Shown here: positions 60,046 to 64,000 of the stretch, in pieces
Layout: each line of letters starts with the position of its first letter
Position numbering within the stretch: position 1 is the first letter of the stretch
Source: Jeotgalibacillus soli
GTDB lineage: Bacteria > Bacillota > Bacilli > Bacillales > Jeotgalibacillaceae
Assembly: GCF_000829435.1 (NCBI RefSeq)
Contig: NZ_JXRP01000009.1
Span: 1-64,000 of the forward strand
Length of the DNA: 64,000 nt
Direction: 5' to 3'
Notes under the pieces: generated by a model
Database searches by the model: none
What the model was told of the DNA's origin: nothing
Seen by the model: only the letters and a program-made list of their open reading frames with translations
Made by a program: the position numbers and the translations under genes

Positions 60046-60396
60046 CTATCCGTACTCATACTCGAGCAGTTCAGACACACTTTTTAAGGGATAGCCTTTA
60101 TTTTTTAAAATTCCTGCAATCTCATTTTTTATTGAAGCTAAGGAATGTTCATGACTTTCATACATAGTATGTAAAAGGACCATCGAATACGGTGTAATTG
60201 TAGTGACTTTCACATCAGCTTCATCAAAAGTTTGTAGAATTGGATTCGGTTTTTCAACTTTTTCTGTTCGATCTTCCTTGCTTATCAGCTCTCCAAAGAT
60301 TTGAATGATTTTCCATGTTATTTGCTTAAGCAGACTGAAGCCAATTGACATAAAGAGTACAGTACGAGCGATGAGTATGGTTAGCAATTTTTTCAT
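60046..60396 (-). pseudogene. polysaccharide deacetylase with the catalytic core deleted in frame
   Basis: A 116-aa frame begins with a membrane/signal segment and FGELISKEDRTEKV, as in Bacillus polysaccharide deacetylases. It ends with the family tail MVLLHTMYESHEHSL, KNKGYPLKSVSELL. The middle of the NodB domain, including the metal-binding TFDDGP and HSxxH motifs, is absent while the frame stays open. A good AAGGGGAGAAGG precedes the ATG, so a short membrane peptide may still be made. Confidence 0.65.
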
Positions 60397-60619
60397 TTTC
60401 CTTCTCCCCTTCTTATTTCATCTCGTGTTTTTTTCATTGCCGCGCACACACTATTTATCTTTATATCCATTATTATATTTGCGCTTTTTTATTTTATGAC
60501 TGGGTGTGAATCTTTTTTTTTTAGAATTTTAATGTCTCTTTACCTTAAAAGTTATACATCTCTTACCAAACACATATAGTACCTCATGCGAAAGCTCCTT
60601 AATGTATGGAGGTTGCGTG

Positions 60620-61558
60620 ATGGAAAAATGGGTAATAGCGGTTCTAATTGGATCATTTATCGTTTTTATTTTGGCGCTGGCAATTGATGTTACTGATTTT
60701 AATGACAAAAATAATTATCAAAAAGTGGCAGAGAGCATGAAGGAAACGGAAAAGCTGTATCAGCTAACAGATGAGCTGGTCGAGGAAGTTCATACAGAGC
60801 TAAATAATAGAGGGCTTACTGAGGTTGGCATCAGCTTTTCACGTGAAGAAAAGCAGCTTACAGTAACGGTTAAGGATAAAGAATTTATGCAAAATCATGG
60901 ACATGAAATTAAAGAAATTATCTATGAGCGTTCACGTGAAAAAAACATTCATGATGTAAAATTGAAATTTGAACGTTACAGTGAATATGGACAAAGCAGC
61001 ATAGAGATGCAGCAGCTTGAAGAGCTTTTAGGAGAAGTTTCTAAGGTTACGTTAGACATTTTAGATGGTGCGGGCTATAAAGAGAATATACTTGTAAGCA
61101 TAGATCCTGCACCTGCCAATCCTGAGATCGAAGTCTTGTTTCAAGAGACGGGAGAGCTGGATGGCAACGTAAAAGATAACCTTGAAAAACGCATTGCTGA
61201 AGCGATCTATGTAAAAACCTCGAGGAAATTTGCCGTTAACATAAAAAGAAAAAGTGAGCAGGAAGCAAGGGATGAAAGCTGGCATCCTGTTTTTAGAGCA
61301 ATTACATATGAAATGCCGAAGCAATTTGAAGAATACAATGGATTTGGTTATTCATTTCATCCTGAGCCTTTGCAGATTATTATAAAAACATCTTTACCGA
61401 AAGCAAGCCTGTGGTCAAATTCAAGTAAAAAAGCAGAAGCGATTGAAGACTATGTTGGCCAGATAATCGAAATAAAGCGAGACGAGCTGTCGCTTGAAAA
61501 AATTCCATATGAAATCATTGTAAGAGGGAAGGACAAAGAAATTCTAAATAAAAAATGA
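60620..61558 (+). CDS. hypothetical membrane-anchored protein with repeated alpha/beta units
   Basis: A 312-aa protein: one N-terminal helix (about 5-22), then about three units of 70-100 residues that each combine a helix with alternating-strand segments. It resembles the uncharacterised DUF4030 type seen in Bacillus, but I am not certain. ATG 60620 has TGGAGG 8 bp upstream. Monocistronic, before htrA. Confidence 0.6.
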   Translation: MEKWVIAVLIGSFIVFILALAIDVTDFNDKNNYQKVAESMKETEKLYQLTDELVEEVHTELNNRGLTEVGISFSREEKQLTVTVKDKEFMQNHGHEIKEIIYERSREKNIHDVKLKFERYSEYGQSSIEMQQLEELLGEVSKVTLDILDGAGYKENILVSIDPAPANPEIEVLFQETGELDGNVKDNLEKRIAEAIYVKTSRKFAVNIKRKSEQEARDESWHPVFRAITYEMPKQFEEYNGFGYSFHPEPLQIIIKTSLPKASLWSNSSKKAEAIEDYVGQIIEIKRDELSLEKIPYEIIVRGKDKEILNKK

Positions 61559-61561
61559 AGG

Positions 61562-61595
61562 CGGGAATCTTTCGGTGAGATTCCTGTCTTTATTT
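61562..61595 (+). terminator. terminator before htrA
   Basis: GCGGGAATCT pairs with AGATTCCTGT around a 7-nt loop, followed by CTTTATTTTT. It is nearly the same sequence as the hairpin at 63154-63189. Confidence 0.75.
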
Positions 61596-61619
61596 TTGGG
61601 GGAGGATTTTGGGTTTTGT

Positions 61620-61705
61620 ACATAAATGCCGGACTTAGGCCCATCAATAGTATAGTTATGGGCAGAAATTTGGGGCCAAGGCCCACAACTCATAGAGTAA
61701 GGTCC
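61620..61705 (-). repeat. 21-bp repeat family B array, inverted (about 4 units)
   Basis: On the minus strand, units resembling TTATGGACCTTACTC and TGATGGGCCTAAGTCC recur every 21 bp, with more divergence than in the array at 36229. Confidence 0.55.
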
Positions 61706-61769
61706 ATAATAGCCGGTTTAACGAGAAGACATCCAATTAACGTTTAGATTTTTTTGTTTTTTTAACTGA

Positions 61770-61803
61770 TTTTCATCTAATTTTCATGTTGGGTTCTTAT
61801 ACT
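61770..61803 (+). promoter_or_regulatory. htrA promoter with tandem TTTTCAT boxes
   Basis: TTTTCATC (61770-61777) and TTTTCATG (61781-61788) are 11 bp apart, upstream of a -10 TATACT (61798-61803). Similar tandem boxes precede the CssRS-controlled htrA genes of B. subtilis. Confidence 0.5.
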
Positions 61804-61854
61804 ATGAAATGTAAACAAACAATCCAACTAATAAATACAGAGAGGATGAAAATA

Positions 61855-63072
61855 ATGGGTTACTACGATGATGATCAAGCTCAACAAAACACTCAAAAGA
61901 AAGGCGGCAGCAAAGCAGGATATTTCCTATCCAGTTTGTCCGGATTAATCATCGGAGCGCTGATCGTTGTCATGGCACTTCCGGCGATTGCAGATTTCGG
62001 AATTTTGCCAACCAACAGCGGCACGTCAAATACCAATAACGCGAGTGAAAATACGTCAGCGCAGCCTGTTTCCTACGATGTTTCATCAGACGTGACAAGC
62101 GCGGTTGAGCGTGCGGGTGATGCGGTTGTAGGCATTACAAATATCCAATCAAGCGGCAGCATGTTCAGTCAGTCAACAGATCCTCAGGAAGCAGGAACTG
62201 GATCAGGTGTCATTTATAAGAAAGAAGGAGACACAGCCTTTATCGTGACGAATAATCACGTCATTGAAGGTGCAGAAAGCGTGGAAGTAACGCTAGCAGA
62301 CGGCACAAAGGTACCAGCTGAGGTTCTTGGCGGAGACATTTGGACAGACCTTGCTGTACTACAAATTGACGGTTCAGATGTAGAAACTGTCTCAGAATTT
62401 GGCGATTCAACTGCGCTGAAAGCCGGTGAACCGGTCATTGCAATCGGGAACCCGCTTGGACTTCAATTCTCCGGCTCTGTCACAACGGGTGTTGTCTCAG
62501 GTCTTGAGCGCACAATTCCAGTCGATGTGAACCAGGACGGCGTACCTGACTGGCAAGCAGAGGTTCTTCAAACAGACGCAGCGATCAACCCTGGTAACAG
62601 CGGTGGTGCTCTCGTCAATATTGCAGGCCAAGTGATTGGTATTAACTCAATGAAAATTGCACAATCATCAGTAGAAGGAATTGGTTTAGCCATTCCGATC
62701 AACATGGCCATTCCGGTTATTGAGGATCTAGAAGCTTCAGGCGAGGTACAGCGCCCAACAATGGGAGTCACGCTGCTTGACCTGGCAAATGTACCAGCTG
62801 TTTATCAGCAGAATCAATTGAACCTTCCTGAAGAAGTGAAAACAGGCGTTGTCATCGAGCGTGTTGTTCCAAACTCAGCCGCATCAGCTGCTGGACTTCA
62901 GGATATGGACGTAATCGTTGAAATGGATGGACAAAAAATCACCAACTCCATTGAGCTTCGCCAACACCTTTACACAGAGAAAAACGTTGGCGACGAGATG
63001 CAGGTTAAAGTCTACCGCAACGGTGAAATACAAGAATTTACCCTCACCCTTACAGATGACGCCCAGCTGTAA
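61855..63072 (+). CDS. htrC: HtrA-type serine protease (YycK)
   Basis: Membrane-anchored quality-control protease for secreted proteins. It has a short cytoplasmic N-terminus, a helix (about 22-44), a trypsin-like domain with His in TNNHVIEGA, Asp in TDLAVLQI and Ser in GNSGGAL, and a C-terminal PDZ domain (about 300-400). ATG 61855 gives 405 aa with GAGAGGA upstream; the frame to 61786 overlaps the promoter. It is the normal wal-operon neighbour, here displaced. Confidence 0.93.
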   Translation: MGYYDDDQAQQNTQKKGGSKAGYFLSSLSGLIIGALIVVMALPAIADFGILPTNSGTSNTNNASENTSAQPVSYDVSSDVTSAVERAGDAVVGITNIQSSGSMFSQSTDPQEAGTGSGVIYKKEGDTAFIVTNNHVIEGAESVEVTLADGTKVPAEVLGGDIWTDLAVLQIDGSDVETVSEFGDSTALKAGEPVIAIGNPLGLQFSGSVTTGVVSGLERTIPVDVNQDGVPDWQAEVLQTDAAINPGNSGGALVNIAGQVIGINSMKIAQSSVEGIGLAIPINMAIPVIEDLEASGEVQRPTMGVTLLDLANVPAVYQQNQLNLPEEVKTGVVIERVVPNSAASAAGLQDMDVIVEMDGQKITNSIELRQHLYTEKNVGDEMQVKVYRNGEIQEFTLTLTDDAQL

Positions 63073-63153
63073 GAAGTGAGTTCACATAGATGCAGCACCC
63101 TATACAAGCCCGTATAGGCCTAGTTAAACTCCTTATATCAAAACCCTTTGAAG

Positions 63154-63189
63154 GCAGGAATCTTTGGATGAGATTCCTGCTGTTTTTTT
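63154..63189 (+). terminator. terminator after htrA
   Basis: A perfect 10-bp stem GCAGGAATCT/AGATTCCTGC with a 7-nt loop and T run. Confidence 0.88.
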
Positions 63190-63235
63190 GTTTTTGGGGC
63201 TGAGTGCAGTTGTCGTGGGCGTGGGTCGGGGATAT

Positions 63236-63345
63236 TTGGGCGCGACTGCTTGCAAATCGCAGAGCACGGCCTGTAATTTTCTCTGACGGCTTGTAAATCA
63301 CTCACCACGGCCTGTAACTTTATGTGCAAGGCTTGTAAATCAAAT
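63236..63345 (-). repeat. TTTACAGGCCGT array 3 (5 units, inverted)
   Basis: On the minus strand five units of TTTACARGCCGT variants recur every 20-22 bp. Unit 3 (GCCGTCAGAGAAA), unit 4 (GGCCGTGCTC) and unit 5 (CGCGCCC) correspond to those in arrays 1 and 2. It lies between htrA and the NERD gene; nothing else is seen in 63073-63421 apart from the terminator. Confidence 0.85.
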
Positions 63346-63421
63346 TTTTTGTTAAAAGAAGCAGGATATTGTCATTAAAACGTGGAAACTATTTTTAAAC
63401 GTAAAGGAGGTAATAAGAAAA

Positions 63422-64000
63422 TTGATAAAAAAAGCACGAACAGAGCCCATACTCAATCAACAATTGGACGCATTAATTAGAAGGTTGAAGCCTGGCCATC
63501 CAGCAAAAAACCAGATTGAAGCCGATTTAGCTAAATCACTGGCAGGCTATCGGGGAGAACAGGCTGTTGACTACTATCTGCCGCAAAATGATGATTATTG
63601 GATACTTCATGATCTAAGACTCCAAGGTAACGAAGAACATTTCTTTCAAATTGACACATTTCTGGTATCGGAACATTTTATTATTTTATTTGAAATAAAA
63701 AACATCGCGGGAACGCTCCTCTTTGATTCAAACTATCATCAGCTCATTCGTACGCTTGACAATAAAGAAGAAGGATTTCCAGATCCAATCACACAAGTAG
63801 AACGTCAGCAGCGCCACTTCAGAGACTGGATGTTAAAAAAGAGGCTCCCCAAAGTCCCGATTTTCTCTTATGTCGTCATTAGCCGCCCCTCATCCATCAT
63901 TAAATCTACGCATTCCTCCATAAAAAAAATCCTTCATGCTGCTACCATTCCCACAAAAATAGAACAATTGGAACAACAAAATAGCACGTGTTATTTTACT
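63422..64000 (+). CDS. NERD-domain protein (partial, runs off the window)
   Basis: An open frame of 193 codons reaches the window end. The NERD (nuclease-related) domain starts at GYRGEQAVDYYL (about residue 42), and its PD-(D/E)XK-like core is visible as QIDTFLV and LFEIKN (near 79-97). Its role is not established, though it may be a nuclease. The start is probably TTG 63422, with AAAGGAGG about 11 bp upstream; no ATG lies nearby. Confidence 0.85.
   Translation, partial: MIKKARTEPILNQQLDALIRRLKPGHPAKNQIEADLAKSLAGYRGEQAVDYYLPQNDDYWILHDLRLQGNEEHFFQIDTFLVSEHFIILFEIKNIAGTLLFDSNYHQLIRTLDNKEEGFPDPITQVERQQRHFRDWMLKKRLPKVPIFSYVVISRPSSIIKSTHSSIKKILHAATIPTKIEQLEQQNSTCYFT

Noticed and set aside
60836-60947. 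Two TTCACGTGAA cores as parS sites
   Set aside because: Each differs from the 16-bp consensus at four or more outer positions and lies in coding DNA without other support.

Overview
The window is the replication-origin region of a low-GC, spore-forming Firmicute of the Bacillaceae type. The order gyrA-gyrB-remB-recF-rlbA-dnaN-dnaA | oriC | rpmH-rnpA-yidC-jag-mnmE-mnmG-rsmG-noc-parA-parB, then ychF, rpsF-ssb-rpsR, gdpP-rplI-dnaC, purA and walRKHIJ, is the classic Bacillus arrangement. The sporulation gene yyaC and the nucleoid-occlusion gene noc also point there. Genes left of oriC run on the minus strand and most genes to its right on the plus strand, so transcription follows the replication forks.

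Layout. 1-361: promoters and leader of an rRNA operon that leaves the window leftwards. 0.36-11.1 kb: an HD-GYP-like gene, gyrase, recF, sliding clamp, dnaA and a bipartite oriC with DnaA boxes, a DnaA-trio and an AT-rich unwinding element. 11.2-34.1 kb: housekeeping genes for translation, protein insertion, tRNA modification, chromosome partitioning, c-di-AMP breakdown, replicative helicase and adenylosuccinate synthesis. Perfect parS sites lie before noc, inside parB and inside walK, and a DnaA-box cluster lies before mnmE. 34.1-37.7 kb: small genes, a Glu-Asp-Phe tRNA cluster and a broken M23 peptidase gene. 37.9-43.4 kb: the walRKHIJ cell-wall signalling operon.

43.5-61.6 kb is an accessory block separating walJ from htrA, which are usually adjacent. 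It holds a membrane protein/TlpA thioredoxin pair, a glutaminase and a polysaccharide deacetylase that have both lost their catalytic cores by in-frame internal deletion, exporters, a cupin-type regulator facing an exporter, a decayed transglutaminase-like gene, a paiB fragment, and a sulfur-relay cluster. That cluster (52.2-57.9 kb) encodes a CstR-like persulfide-sensing repressor, three TusA domains, two DsrE-family proteins, five rhodanese domains (one without its cysteine), a rhodanese/metallo-beta-lactamase fusion and a TauE-type exporter. It resembles an enlarged B. subtilis yrkE-J operon. Five 16-bp ATACC-N6-GGTAT-like sites lie before its genes, and a sixth lies before the TlpA pair.

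The least explained material is intergenic. Three homologous five-unit arrays of a TTTACAGGCCGT unit have a spacing close to 21 bp, and two of them flank the lysE-type exporter as direct repeats. A second 21-bp family is built on TTTATGGACCT. A dispersed element of about 135 bp occurs four times in different states of decay. Many of the apparent internal deletions in this window keep both ends of a gene or element and remove the middle.
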